Below are positions 8,165 to 15,284 of a stretch of DNA of 19,770 bases, piece by piece. A program made the position numbers and the translations under genes. The notes beneath the pieces were generated by a model that was not told the DNA's origin, did no database searches, and saw only the letters and a program-made list of their open reading frames with translations. Within the stretch, counting starts at the first letter, position 1. Each line of letters opens with the position of its first letter. This DNA is from DSNY01 sp964539745 (GTDB taxonomy: Bacteria; Pseudomonadota; Gammaproteobacteria; Burkholderiales; Burkholderiaceae_F). Location of the stretch: NCBI GenBank assembly GCA_964539745.1, contig CAZIJU010000067.1, positions 1-19,770 on the forward strand, in the 5' to 3' direction.

Positions 8165-8398
8165 TCAGATCTCACCGCGTGCGCGCAGGTCGGCCAGAAC
8201 AGCGTCGATGCCGTACTTGTCGATCGTGCGCAGCGCCGCGTTGGTCACGCGCAAGCGGACCCAGCGGTTTTCACTTTCGACCCAGAAGCGTCGGTACTGC
8301 AGGTTGGGCAGGAAACGACGCTTGGTCTTGTTATTGGCATGCGAGACGTGATGGCCGACCATCGGGGTCTTGCCGGTGACTTGACACACGCGTGCCAT
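8165..8398 (-). CDS. rpmB: 50S ribosomal protein L28
   Basis: Large-subunit ribosomal protein of 77 residues starting MARVCQVTGKTPMVGHHVSHA and containing NNKTKRRFLPNLQ and a C-terminal LADLRARGEI, the usual L28 size and pattern. The frame is open for another 16 codons upstream, but the ATG at 8398 is preceded by AGGAG at a suitable distance and matches the family N-terminus. A promoter with TTGGCG and TACAAT separated by 18 bases lies upstream (8455-8484). rpmG follows after 17 bases. Confidence 0.96.
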   Translation of the reverse strand: MARVCQVTGKTPMVGHHVSHANNKTKRRFLPNLQYRRFWVESENRWVRLRVTNAALRTIDKYGIDAVLADLRARGEI

Positions 8399-8454
8399 CG
8401 CAGACTCCTGTACGTGGATGGTTCCGGCGGTTGCCGGGCGATGCAAAGCAAGAC

Positions 8455-8484
8455 ATTGTAGGGGAAAAAGCCGCGAGGCGCCAA
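8455..8484 (-). promoter_or_regulatory. rpmB-rpmG promoter
   Basis: On the minus strand TTGGCG (8484-8479) and TACAAT (8460-8455) are separated by 18 bases, a good sigma-70 promoter for the ribosomal protein pair. The predicted leader is about 50 bases. It sits in the 104-base gap after radC. Confidence 0.7.
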
Positions 8485-8502
8485 GCAGCGCCCGTTCCGA
8501 CT

Positions 8503-9177
8503 TCAGAGCAGGCCGCGCTCCGCGAAGGACACGCTCGCCGTGCCTGCGACGATGATGTGGTCGAGCACGCGGACGTCGATCAATTCGAGCGTGCTCTTCA
8601 ACGTCCTTGTCAACAGTTCGTCGGCGCGACTGGGTTCGGCCACCCCCGAGGGATGGTTATGCGCGAAGATCACCGCGCCGGCGTTGTGGCGCAGGGCCTG
8701 TTTCACGATCTCCCGGGGATAGACGCTGGTCTGCGAGAGGGTGCCGCGGAACAACTCTTCCTGCGCGATCAGACGGTTCTGCGCGTCGAGAAACAAAGCC
8801 ACGAACACCTCGTGCTGCAGATGGGCGAGCGCCAGCCGCAGGTAGTCGCGCACCTTCTGCGGCGAGTTCAGCAGCGTTTCGCGCTTGACGTCTTCGTGCA
8901 ACGCGCGCCGGGCCAGCTCAATGACGGCCTGCAATTGCGCGTATTTGGCCGGACCGAAGCCGGCGAGCTTTTCGACTTCGGCGCGGGGCGCGGCGATCAG
9001 TCCGTTCAGGCCGCCGAAGCGCTCGAGCGCGCCTCGCGCAAGGTCCAGTACGCTGTGGCCCGCGACACCCGTGCGCAGGAACACGGCGAGCAGCTCCGCT
9101 TCGGTGAGTGCCTTCGGCCCGTGCGCGAGCAGGCGTTCGCGCGGTCGCTCGGATTCCGGCCAGTCCTTGATCGCCAT
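8503..9177 (-). CDS. radC: RadC-family JAB/MPN-domain protein
   Basis: Member of the RadC (DUF2466) family. Early reports linked it to DNA repair, but the biochemical role is unsettled. The 224-residue product begins MAIKDWPESERPRERLL and has an N-terminal helix-hairpin-helix-like part (LAGFGPAKYAQLQAV). The C-terminal metalloprotease-like JAB domain carries EELFRGTLSQTSV and the metal-binding HNHPSG followed by SRAD. The frame is open far upstream through slpA and ispH, but those codons are antisense to real genes, and ATG 9177 gives the family N-terminus. It is divergent from slpA, so 45 bases hold both control regions, and it is followed by rpmB. Confidence 0.94.
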   Translation of the reverse strand: MAIKDWPESERPRERLLAHGPKALTEAELLAVFLRTGVAGHSVLDLARGALERFGGLNGLIAAPRAEVEKLAGFGPAKYAQLQAVIELARRALHEDVKRETLLNSPQKVRDYLRLALAHLQHEVFVALFLDAQNRLIAQEELFRGTLSQTSVYPREIVKQALRHNAGAVIFAHNHPSGVAEPSRADELLTRTLKSTLELIDVRVLDHIIVAGTASVSFAERGLL

Positions 9178-9192
9178 CGGTCCGCCCTTGGC

Positions 9193-9198
9193 TAGAAT
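9193..9198 (+). promoter_or_regulatory. slpA-ispH -10 box
   Basis: TAGAAT precedes the slpA GTG by 24 bases and would give a leader of about 18 bases containing GGAG (9209-9212). The nearest -35-like hexamer, TTGATC at 9167-9172, has a 20-base spacer, so the -35 is poor. Confidence 0.5.
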
Positions 9199-9222
9199 CG
9201 AACCCAACGGAGTTTCACGCAA

Positions 9223-9696
9223 GTGCCGACCGAATCCATGTCGAGAACAGTCGCCGCCGGCTCGCACGTGACGCTGCATTATCGCCTTGTGATGACCGCC
9301 GACGGCGTCGAGCGCGAAGTCGTCAGCACGTTCGATGCGAAACCCGCAACGGTGCAGGTGGGCGCCGGACAGTTTGCGCCGTCGCTGGAGGCGTGCCTGC
9401 TGGGGCTCGCCGAGGGCGCGCAGGCGACCTTCGATCTGCGTGAGGACGCTTTCGGTGCGCGCAACCCCGAACTGGTTCAGGTGCTTTCGCGCGCGGCGTT
9501 CGACGCGAGTGCCGCGCGCGATGGCCACGAGGGCGACTTCGCGCCGGGCGACGTCGTCGAGTTCTGTGCGCCCGACGGCGGGCGCTTTGCCGGCGTGCTC
9601 CGGGAGCATGACGAGCGGCGCGTCGTCGTGGACTTCAACCATCCGCTGGCGGGGCGGGCGCTGCGGTTTTCGGTGCACGTGATCGGAGTGCTGTAG
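9223..9696 (+). CDS. slpA: FKBP-type peptidyl-prolyl isomerase SlpA
   Basis: Small cytoplasmic FKBP-type proline isomerase and chaperone. The 157-residue product has VTLHYRL at the N-terminus, QFAPSLEACLLGLAEG in the FKBP core, an inserted flap around NPELVQVLSRAAF, and VVDFNHPLAGRALRFSV near the end, the pattern of the SlpA/SlyD group. It lacks the histidine-rich tail of SlyD. I chose GTG 9223 because GGAG lies ten bases upstream; ATG 9238 is an alternative that would remove five residues. It abuts ispH with no intergenic base, the conserved slpA-ispH pair. Confidence 0.92.
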   Translation: MPTESMSRTVAAGSHVTLHYRLVMTADGVEREVVSTFDAKPATVQVGAGQFAPSLEACLLGLAEGAQATFDLREDAFGARNPELVQVLSRAAFDASAARDGHEGDFAPGDVVEFCAPDGGRFAGVLREHDERRVVVDFNHPLAGRALRFSVHVIGVL

Positions 9697-10653
9697 ATGG
9701 ATGTTCTGTTGGCCCAGCCGCGCGGGTTCTGCGCAGGCGTGGACCGCGCGATCGAGATCGTCGAGCGGGCGCTCGCGACCCATGGCGCGCCGGTCTACGT
9801 CAGGCACGAGATCGTCCACAACACCTACGTCGTTTCCGATCTGCGCGCCAAGGGTGCGGTGTTCGTCGACGAGCTCGACGCAATCCCGCCCGGCTCGATC
9901 GTTGTCTTTTCGGCGCATGGCGTGTCCAAGACCGTTCAGCGCGAGGCTCAGGCGCGCGGCTTGCGCGTGTTCGATGCGACCTGCCCGCTCGTGACCAAGG
10001 TGCACGTCGAGGTCGCCAAGATGCGCGCGCAAGGGTGCGAGGTCGTGATGATCGGCCACGCCGGCCACCCGGAGGTCGAAGGAACGATGGGACAAGCCGA
10101 CGCCGGCATGTACCTCGTGGAGACGGTCGCGGACGTCGAGCGACTCGAGGTGGGCGATCCCGATCGGCTCGCTTATGTCACGCAGACGACCCTTTCGGTC
10201 GACGACGCGGCGGCTGTCGTCGCGGCGCTGAAGCGGCGTTTTCCGCACATCGCCGAGCCGAAGAAGGCCGACATCTGCTATGCGACGCAGAACCGCCAGG
10301 ATGCCGTGAAGTTGATGGCACCGCAGGTCGATGTGGTGATCGTCATCGGTAGCCCGACGAGTTCCAACTCCAACCGCCTGCGCGAAGTCGCCGCACGTTG
10401 CGGCGTTCCCGCCTATCTCGTCGACGCAGCCGCGGACATCGACCCGGCCTGGCTCGAAGGCCGCGAGCGCGTCGGTGTCACGGCCGGTGCATCTGCCCCG
10501 GAAGTCCTGGTTCAGGAGACGCTCGCACGTCTCAGGGCCCTGGGTGCGCGCAGCGTGCGAACGCTGCAGGGCGCCGCGGAAAACGTCACGTTTCCACTGC
10601 CGAAAGGGCTCGGCACGACGGCGAGCAAGACCTTCAACCCGGCACGCGCCTGA
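9697..10653 (+). CDS. ispH: 4-hydroxy-3-methylbut-2-enyl diphosphate reductase
   Basis: Last enzyme of the MEP pathway, an iron-sulfur protein reducing HMBPP to IPP and DMAPP. The 318-residue product has the three cluster cysteines C12 (PRGFCAG), C96 (DATCPLV) and C194 (DICYATQNRQ), and substrate residues H41, H74, H124 and E126 (GHAGHPEVEGT), plus the SNSNRL motif. Length and motifs are canonical. The ATG follows the slpA stop directly. The downstream gene begins 49 bases later with its own strong ribosome binding site. Confidence 0.97.
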   Translation: MDVLLAQPRGFCAGVDRAIEIVERALATHGAPVYVRHEIVHNTYVVSDLRAKGAVFVDELDAIPPGSIVVFSAHGVSKTVQREAQARGLRVFDATCPLVTKVHVEVAKMRAQGCEVVMIGHAGHPEVEGTMGQADAGMYLVETVADVERLEVGDPDRLAYVTQTTLSVDDAAAVVAALKRRFPHIAEPKKADICYATQNRQDAVKLMAPQVDVVIVIGSPTSSNSNRLREVAARCGVPAYLVDAAADIDPAWLEGRERVGVTAGASAPEVLVQETLARLRALGARSVRTLQGAAENVTFPLPKGLGTTASKTFNPARA

Positions 10654-10702
10654 TCCACTGAGTATTCACGGAAGCCGGCAACACGACCACGAGGAGAAAA
10701 CG

Positions 10703-11284
10703 ATGAGAGTAGGTCTCGGAGTTCTGGCGATCGCGTTGGCCATCGGCATCGGCGGCGCCGCGAGTGCACAGCCGATCGAGCTCGAAGGCGTGAAGTTCGA
10801 GCCGACGGCTCAGGTCGGCGGACAGACGCTGCGGTTGAACGGTGCCGGCGTTCGGACACGCGTTTTTTTCAAAGTCTACGTAGCCGGGCTATACGTGCCG
10901 CAGAAGTCGACCGACCCCAATGCGCTGCTCGCGCAGAAAGGACCGCGTCGCGTCGCGATTCATATGCTGCGCAACGTCGATGCGGATACGTTCGCGACGT
11001 CGCTGGCCGATGGCCTGAGAGCCAACAACTCCGAGCAGCAGCTCGCGGCGATCAAGGCGCAGGCCGACGCACTGACGGCCACGCTCAAAGCGATCGGCGA
11101 AGCGAAAAAAGGCGACACGATCTTCTTCGAGTTCACGCCGGAAGCCGGTACGCGCGTCGTCGTCAACGGCCAGCCGCGCGGCGACCCGATCCCCGGCGAA
11201 GACTTCTTCAGTGCGGTGCTGAGGATCTGGCTCGGCAGTCGTCCTGCCGACGCTGAACTGAAGAGGGGAATGCTCGGCGCCTGA
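10703..11284 (+). CDS. Secreted chalcone isomerase-like protein
   Basis: A 193-residue protein with a clear Sec signal peptide: MRVG, a hydrophobic stretch rich in Ala, Ile and Gly, and a likely cleavage after ASA near residue 22. The mature part starts with IELEGVKFEPTAQVGG and contains LNGAGVRTRVFFKVYVAGLYV, the hallmark of bacterial chalcone isomerase-like domains, and ends FFSAVLRIWLGSRPADAELKRGMLG. These proteins share the fold, but flavonoid chemistry is not expected in such bacteria and the function is unknown. Fatty-acid or lipid binding is a family-level suggestion only. GAGGAGA precedes the ATG. It lies between ispH and xerD on the same strand with no obvious promoter of its own. 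Confidence 0.85.
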   Translation: MRVGLGVLAIALAIGIGGAASAQPIELEGVKFEPTAQVGGQTLRLNGAGVRTRVFFKVYVAGLYVPQKSTDPNALLAQKGPRRVAIHMLRNVDADTFATSLADGLRANNSEQQLAAIKAQADALTATLKAIGEAKKGDTIFFEFTPEAGTRVVVNGQPRGDPIPGEDFFSAVLRIWLGSRPADAELKRGMLGA

Positions 11285-11303
11285 GGGGCACCTCTGCCAG
11301 GCG

Positions 11304-12236
11304 ATGCCGAGGCGCGGATCAGCCGTTGCAGCCCGCGGCGCGGCAGCGGACGGCGCAGACCCGCTGATCGACGCGTTCGTCGATGCGCTCTGGCTCGAGG
11401 ACGGGCTGGCGGCCAACTCGCTCGCCGCCTATCGCCGTGATCTGCAGACGCTTTCGGCCTGGCTCGCGGCACGCGGCGGCGCGCTGCTGACGGCGGGCGA
11501 GGTCGACCTGTCCGCGTTTCTCGCCGCGCAGCACGCGACGACGCGCTCGTCGACGGCGAATCGAAGGCTGGCGAGCTTTCGCCGCTTCTACCGCTGGGCC
11601 CTGCGCGAGGGATGGATCGACGCGGATCCGACGCTACGGCTCGCGAACGCCAAGCGCCCAACGCGTTTCCCGAAAGCGATCAGCGAAGCGCAGGTCGACG
11701 CCTTGCTCGCTGCACCCGACGTCGAGTCGCCGCTCGGGCTACGCGACCGCGCGATGCTCGAACTGCTGTACGCGACCGGACTGCGCGTGTCCGAACTCGT
11801 CGGGCTGCGGCTCATCGAGCTGTCGCTTGCGGACGGGCTGGTGCGCGTGCTCGGCAAGGGCGGTAAAGAGCGGATCGTCCCGCTCGGCGAGGAGGCGCGC
11901 CGTTGGGTCGAGCGCTATCTGGCGAAAGCGCGAGGCGAACTGCTGAACGGTGCGACGGCCGATGCGGTGTTTGTCACGCGGCGCGCGCAGCCGATGACAC
12001 GGCAGATGTTTTGGCGGTTGGTCAAGCGTTACGCGCTGCGCGCGGACATCCGTGCACCGCTGTCGCCGCACGGGCTGCGGCACGCGTTCGCCACGCACCT
12101 GCTGAACCATGGCGCGGACCTGCGGGCGGTCCAGATGATGCTGGGCCACGCGGACATCTCGACCACGCAGATCTACACGCATGTCGCGCGCGAGCGTCTC
12201 AAAACGCTGCACGCACAACACCACCCGCGCGGCTGA
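11304..12236 (+). CDS. xerD: Tyrosine recombinase XerD
   Basis: Site-specific recombinase acting with XerC at dif to resolve chromosome dimers under FtsK control. The 310-residue product has an N-terminal SAM-like core-binding domain (about 20-105) and a catalytic domain with the full catalytic set: R161 (ATGLRVSE), K185 (GKGGKER), H256 and R259 (SPHGLRHAF), H282 (LGHADIS) and the nucleophile Y291 (TQIYTH). The length and LEDGLAANSLAAYRRDL start favour XerD over XerC or an integrase. The start has no clear Shine-Dalgarno and lies 19 bases after the previous stop, so it is probably coupled. No attachment sites or other integrase-linked genes are nearby, so it is the housekeeping copy. Confidence 0.93.
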   Translation: MPRRGSAVAARGAAADGADPLIDAFVDALWLEDGLAANSLAAYRRDLQTLSAWLAARGGALLTAGEVDLSAFLAAQHATTRSSTANRRLASFRRFYRWALREGWIDADPTLRLANAKRPTRFPKAISEAQVDALLAAPDVESPLGLRDRAMLELLYATGLRVSELVGLRLIELSLADGLVRVLGKGGKERIVPLGEEARRWVERYLAKARGELLNGATADAVFVTRRAQPMTRQMFWRLVKRYALRADIRAPLSPHGLRHAFATHLLNHGADLRAVQMMLGHADISTTQIYTHVARERLKTLHAQHHPRG

Positions 12237-12251
12237 AAGGCGGTGCGCCGC

Positions 12252-12257
12252 TAAACT
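12252..12257 (+). promoter_or_regulatory. ybaK -10 box, close to the start codon
   Basis: TAAACT ends eight bases before the ATG at 12266, and no ribosome binding site is visible (GAGCCGCC). Transcription would start almost at the start codon, suggesting a leaderless message. The -35 is not recognisable. Confidence 0.4.
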
Positions 12258-12265
12258 GAGCCGCC

Positions 12266-12757
12266 ATGGCAAGGCAGGTGCACGTTTCCGAGACGCCGGC
12301 GACGCAGTGGCTCAGGCGCCACAGCATCGCCTTCACCGAACACGTTTACGAATACGTCGAGCACGGCGGCACCGCGGAATCGTCGCGCGCGCTCGGCATC
12401 CCGGAGCATGAAATCGTCAAGACGCTGGTGATGCAAGACGAAGCCGGCAAGCCGCTGATCGTGCTGATGCGCGGCGACCGCAAGGTGTCGACGAAGAATC
12501 TGGCGCGCCAGATCCGCCGCAAGCGCATCGAGCCGTGCACCCCCGAAGTCGCGCAGCGGCACACGGGCTTTCAGGTCGGCGGAACATCGCCCTTCGGCAC
12601 GCGCAAGACGCTGCCGATTTTCGTGGAGCGCAGCGTGCTCGCGTTGCCGCGCATCTTGATCAACGGCGGGCGGCGCGGTTATTTGGTCGGCATCGACCCG
12701 ACGGTGCTGACCGGCGCGCTTGGCGCGACCGCCGTCGACTGTGCGCTGCTCGAATAG
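12266..12757 (+). CDS. ybaK: YbaK-type Cys-tRNA(Pro)/aminoacyl-tRNA deacylase
   Basis: Freestanding trans-editing deacylase of the YbaK/ProX fold, which hydrolyses mischarged tRNA, in YbaK mainly Cys-tRNA(Pro). The 163-residue product has the conserved core EIVKTLVM with K52 in the place of the catalytic lysine, LIVLMRGDRKVSTKNLAR, and the glycine-rich VGGTSPFGTRKTLPIFVE and LINGGRRGYLVGI segments. Length fits YbaK. The exact tRNA specificity cannot be read from sequence alone. It is followed after eight bases by plsY, whose ribosome binding site overlaps the end of this gene. Confidence 0.9.
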   Translation: MARQVHVSETPATQWLRRHSIAFTEHVYEYVEHGGTAESSRALGIPEHEIVKTLVMQDEAGKPLIVLMRGDRKVSTKNLARQIRRKRIEPCTPEVAQRHTGFQVGGTSPFGTRKTLPIFVERSVLALPRILINGGRRGYLVGIDPTVLTGALGATAVDCALLE

Positions 12758-12765
12758 GAGGAGGC

Positions 12766-13401
12766 ATGGACTGGATCGCTGACCTCGCCGCTGCCGCATT
12801 CGGCTATCTGCTCGGATCGATTTCGTTTGCGGTGGTCATCAGCCGGCTGATGGGGCTTGCCGATCCGCGCTCGTACGGATCGAAGAATCCCGGCGCCACC
12901 AACGTTCTGCGCAGCGGCAGTAAGCTCGCCGCAACGCTGACGCTCGCTGGCGACGCGGCGAAAGGCGCGGTCGCCGTGTGGCTTGCTCGACGTTACGGCG
13001 CGCAATTCGGCGTCGACGAATTCGGCGTGGCGCTCACGGGGTTCGCGGCGTTCGTCGGCCACCTCTATCCGGTGTTCTTCAACTTTCAGGGCGGCAAGGG
13101 GGTGGCGACCTTTCTCGGCGTCGTGCTCGCGCTCAATCCGTGGCTCGGGCTCGCGGCGTGCGTCGTTTGGCTGCTGATCGCAGTGTTCTTCCGCTACTCG
13201 TCGCTGGCGTCGATTCTGGCGGCCGCGCTGACGCCGCTGTTCCACGCCTTCGCGTCGGGCTTCGACGCGCTGCTGATCGCGCTCGCGGCGATGAGCGTAC
13301 TGCTGGTGATCCGGCACAAGCAGAACATCGCCAATCTGATGGCCGGTAAGGAACGCAAGATCGGCGAAAAAGCGCATGCCGCGCCCGGCGGCCGGCACTG
13401 A
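12766..13401 (+). CDS. plsY: Acyl-phosphate glycerol-3-phosphate acyltransferase
   Basis: Integral inner-membrane enzyme that transfers an acyl group from acyl-phosphate (made by PlsX) to glycerol-3-phosphate, the first step of phospholipid synthesis. The 211-residue product has about five hydrophobic segments and the three family motifs: SYGSKNPGATNVLRSG (37-52), GHLYPVFFNFQGGKGVAT (about 98-115) and RHKQNIANLMAGKE near the C-terminus. The ATG at 12766 is preceded by GGAGGAGG, the strongest ribosome binding site in the window; the frame is open upstream inside ybaK but that is a shadow. It converges with tsaD with two bases between stops. Confidence 0.95.
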   Translation: MDWIADLAAAAFGYLLGSISFAVVISRLMGLADPRSYGSKNPGATNVLRSGSKLAATLTLAGDAAKGAVAVWLARRYGAQFGVDEFGVALTGFAAFVGHLYPVFFNFQGGKGVATFLGVVLALNPWLGLAACVVWLLIAVFFRYSSLASILAAALTPLFHAFASGFDALLIALAAMSVLLVIRHKQNIANLMAGKERKIGEKAHAAPGGRH

Positions 13402-13403
13402 GC

Positions 13404-14411
13404 TTACGAACCGAGCGGCCAGCGCGGTCGCACGCAGAAGCTGCCACTGCGTGAGCCGGCACCGGCCAGAAGGCGGGTAAGCCCGGCCAGCGCAATCATG
13501 GCGCCGTTGTCGGTGCATAGGTCCGACGGAGGAAAGAACAGCTGAACGCCGCGCCGGCACGCCTCGTGTTCCAGACGCGCGCGCAATTGCGAGTTGGCGC
13601 CGACGCCGCCGGCGACAACCAGCGTGTCGAGCCCGGTGCGATCCAGCGCCGCCATCGCCTTCGTCGCAAGCACGTCGACGACCGCGTCGACGAAAGCGCG
13701 CGCGATGTCTGCGCGCGCTTGTTCGCACAGGTTGCCCGCGTGCCGCGTTGCCGTCAGCACTGCCGTTTTAAGTCCGCTGAAGCTGAAATTCAGATCGCCG
13801 CTGTGCAGCAGCGGACGCGGAAGTTGCAGCGCGCCTTCGACGCCGAACTCGGCCAAACGCGATACGGCGGGGCCACCCGGATAGCCAAGCCCGAGCAGCT
13901 GCGCGGTCTTGTCGAATGCCTCGCCAGCCGCATCGTCGACGGTTTCTCCCAGCAGCTCGTAGTCGCCGAAACCTCCGACCCGCATCAGTTGCGTATGCCC
14001 GCCCGAAACCAGCAGTGCGACGAAGGGAAAGCTCGGCGCAGGCCGGGCGAGCAGCGGCGACAGCAGATGGCCTTCAAGATGATGCACCCCGACCACCGGT
14101 GTCCCGAGCGCGTAGCCGAGGCCGTGCGCGAGTCCCGCCCCGACCAGCAGCGCGCCCGCCAGCCCCGGGCCTTCGGTGACGGCGATGGCGTCGATGTCGT
14201 CGCGCGTCCGCCCGGCAAGGGCTAGAACCTCCTCCAGCAAGGGGAGCACGCGGCGGATGTGGTCGCGCGAAGCCAGCTCCGGCACGACGCCGCCGTAGGC
14301 TCGATGCATGTCGACCTGCGAATGGACGCGATGCGCCAGAAGCCCGGCTTCGCTGTCATACAGCGCGACGCCGGTTTCGTCGCAGGAGGTTTCAAGGCCC
14401 AAGACCAGCAT
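13404..14411 (-). CDS. tsaD: tRNA N6-threonylcarbamoyladenosine transferase
   Basis: Catalytic subunit (Kae1/Qri7/YgjD family) that transfers the threonylcarbamoyl group to A37 of ANN-decoding tRNAs, working with TsaB and TsaE. The 335-residue protein starts LVLGLETSCDETGVA and has the metal-binding HHLEGH at residues 110-115, LVSGGHTQL, GEAFDKTA, GLGYPGGP and VVAGGVGANSQLR, followed by DNGAMIA with the conserved aspartate. The gene is divergent from rpsU, as in many proteobacteria. The ATG lacks a ribosome binding site and lies nine bases after a -10-like TAGACT. An earlier out-of-frame ATG four bases upstream overlaps it. Confidence 0.96.
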   Translation of the reverse strand: MLVLGLETSCDETGVALYDSEAGLLAHRVHSQVDMHRAYGGVVPELASRDHIRRVLPLLEEVLALAGRTRDDIDAIAVTEGPGLAGALLVGAGLAHGLGYALGTPVVGVHHLEGHLLSPLLARPAPSFPFVALLVSGGHTQLMRVGGFGDYELLGETVDDAAGEAFDKTAQLLGLGYPGGPAVSRLAEFGVEGALQLPRPLLHSGDLNFSFSGLKTAVLTATRHAGNLCEQARADIARAFVDAVVDVLATKAMAALDRTGLDTLVVAGGVGANSQLRARLEHEACRRGVQLFFPPSDLCTDNGAMIALAGLTRLLAGAGSRSGSFCVRPRWPLGS

Positions 14412-14420
14412 ACATGGGTG

Positions 14421-14426
14421 AGTCTA
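14421..14426 (-). promoter_or_regulatory. tsaD -10 box, close to the start codon
   Basis: On the minus strand TAGACT is followed by CACCCATGT and the tsaD ATG, so transcription would start within a few bases of the start codon. No Shine-Dalgarno is seen. This is a candidate leaderless promoter. Confidence 0.42.
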
Positions 14427-14496
14427 GCCGTCGCGGCCGGGCGACCTCGACAGCGCGACGGGCGGGAAGGCCTTCGGCGCGAGCGGCCGTTCGCCT

Positions 14497-14525
14497 TTGC
14501 ATGCCAGGGCAAGAGCGGGTAGCAT
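14497..14525 (+). promoter_or_regulatory. rpsU promoter
   Basis: TTGCAT (14497-14502) and TAGCAT (14520-14525) with a 17-base spacer form a reasonable sigma-70 promoter. The start would be near 14532, giving a leader of about 27 bases that contains AGGA (14550-14553) five bases before the rpsU ATG. Confidence 0.6.
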
Positions 14526-14558
14526 TATGGTTTTGCCGCCGGCACCTTCAGGAACTTC

Positions 14559-14771
14559 ATGCCCACGATTCGAGTCAAGGAAAACGAGCCATTCGAAGTC
14601 GCCTTGCGCCGCTTCAAGCGCACGATCGAAAAAAGCGGTCTGTTGACCGAGCTGCGCGCCCGCGAGTACTACGAGAAGCCGACCGCCGAGCGCAAGCGCA
14701 AGAAGTCGGCTGCGATCAAACGCCACTTCAAGCGTTTGCGTAGCCAGATGCTGCCGAAGAAGCTGTACTAG
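14559..14771 (+). CDS. rpsU: 30S ribosomal protein S21
   Basis: Small-subunit ribosomal protein near the anti-Shine-Dalgarno end of 16S rRNA. The 70-residue, very basic product starts MPTIRVKENEPFEVALRRFKR and ends QMLPKKLY, the exact family length and pattern. It is the first gene of the rpsU-yqeY-dnaG-rpoD cluster, the betaproteobacterial form of the macromolecular-synthesis operon. Two hairpins follow the stop codon (14771-14785 and 14799-14816) and may lower expression of the downstream genes relative to S21, which is needed in far greater amounts than primase. Confidence 0.97.
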   Translation: MPTIRVKENEPFEVALRRFKRTIEKSGLLTELRAREYYEKPTAERKRKKSAAIKRHFKRLRSQMLPKKLY

Positions 14772-14816
14772 CAGCGAATCGCTGCCGGCCTGCTGACTGC
14801 GCGCCTTGCGGCGCGC
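14771..14816 (+). other. Hairpins between rpsU and yqeY, possible attenuator
   Basis: The inverted repeat GCAGC-GAATC-GCTGC (14771-14785) begins at the last base of the rpsU stop. A perfect 7-bp stem GCGCGCC/GGCGCGC (14799-14805, 14810-14816) with a TTGC loop follows and is trailed by TTTCGCTT, a weak pyrimidine tract. The second hairpin looks like a partial terminator or an RNA 3'-end protector eleven bases before the yqeY ATG. Confidence 0.55.
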
Positions 14817-14826
14817 TTTCGCTTCC

Positions 14827-15273
14827 ATGAGCCTGAAAGACCGAATCAACGAGGACATGAAAACCGCGCTGCGCGCCAAGGACGCGGCGCGGCTTTCAGC
14901 GATCCGCATGCTGCTCGCGGCGATCAAGCAGAAGGAAGTCGACGATCGGGTCGTGGCCGATGATTCCGCTGTGATCGCGATCGTCGAGAGGCTGATCAAG
15001 CAGCGCCGCGACTCGATCGAGCAGTTCGCCAAGGCCGGCCGAACCGATCTGGTCGACAAGGAACGGGCGGAGCTCGAGCTACTCAGCGGTTACCTGCCGC
15101 GCCAGCTGTCGGAAGCAGAGCTTGTCGCCGCGATCGATGCGGCGATCGCCGAAGCCGGCGCTACTGGCCCGCAGGCGATGGGCAAGGTGATGGGTCTGCT
15201 CAGGCCGCGCATCGCCGGCCGTGCCGACATGGGCAGGGCTTCGGCCCTCGTCAAGAGCAGGCTCGGCGCCTGA
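14827..15273 (+). CDS. yqeY: GatB/YqeY domain protein
   Basis: A 148-residue protein of the YqeY family, related to the C-terminal tRNA-binding domain of GatB. Its own role is not established; a link to tRNA amidation is inferred from the fold. The sequence shows the family start SLKDRINEDMKTALRAKD, then LSAIRMLLAAIKQKEVD, a helical DSIEQFAKAGR, LLSGYLPRQLSEAEL and the C-terminal GKVMGLLRPRIAGRADMGRASALVK. I chose the ATG at 14827 because it gives the family N-terminus; the frame is open for seven more codons upstream, which fall in the hairpin. No Shine-Dalgarno is visible. It sits between rpsU and dnaG, a common position. Confidence 0.93.
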   Translation: MSLKDRINEDMKTALRAKDAARLSAIRMLLAAIKQKEVDDRVVADDSAVIAIVERLIKQRRDSIEQFAKAGRTDLVDKERAELELLSGYLPRQLSEAELVAAIDAAIAEAGATGPQAMGKVMGLLRPRIAGRADMGRASALVKSRLGA

Positions 15274-15284
15274 GCCAGACGGCC

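Noticed and set aside
9178..10248. Upstream extension of the radC frame by several hundred codons
   Set aside because: These codons are antisense to slpA and ispH; RadC proteins start at the MAIKDWPESE position and have about 225 residues.
11304..12236. Tyrosine recombinase as a sign of a genomic island
   Set aside because: Sequence and length match housekeeping XerD, and no attachment repeats, tRNA or phage genes are near.
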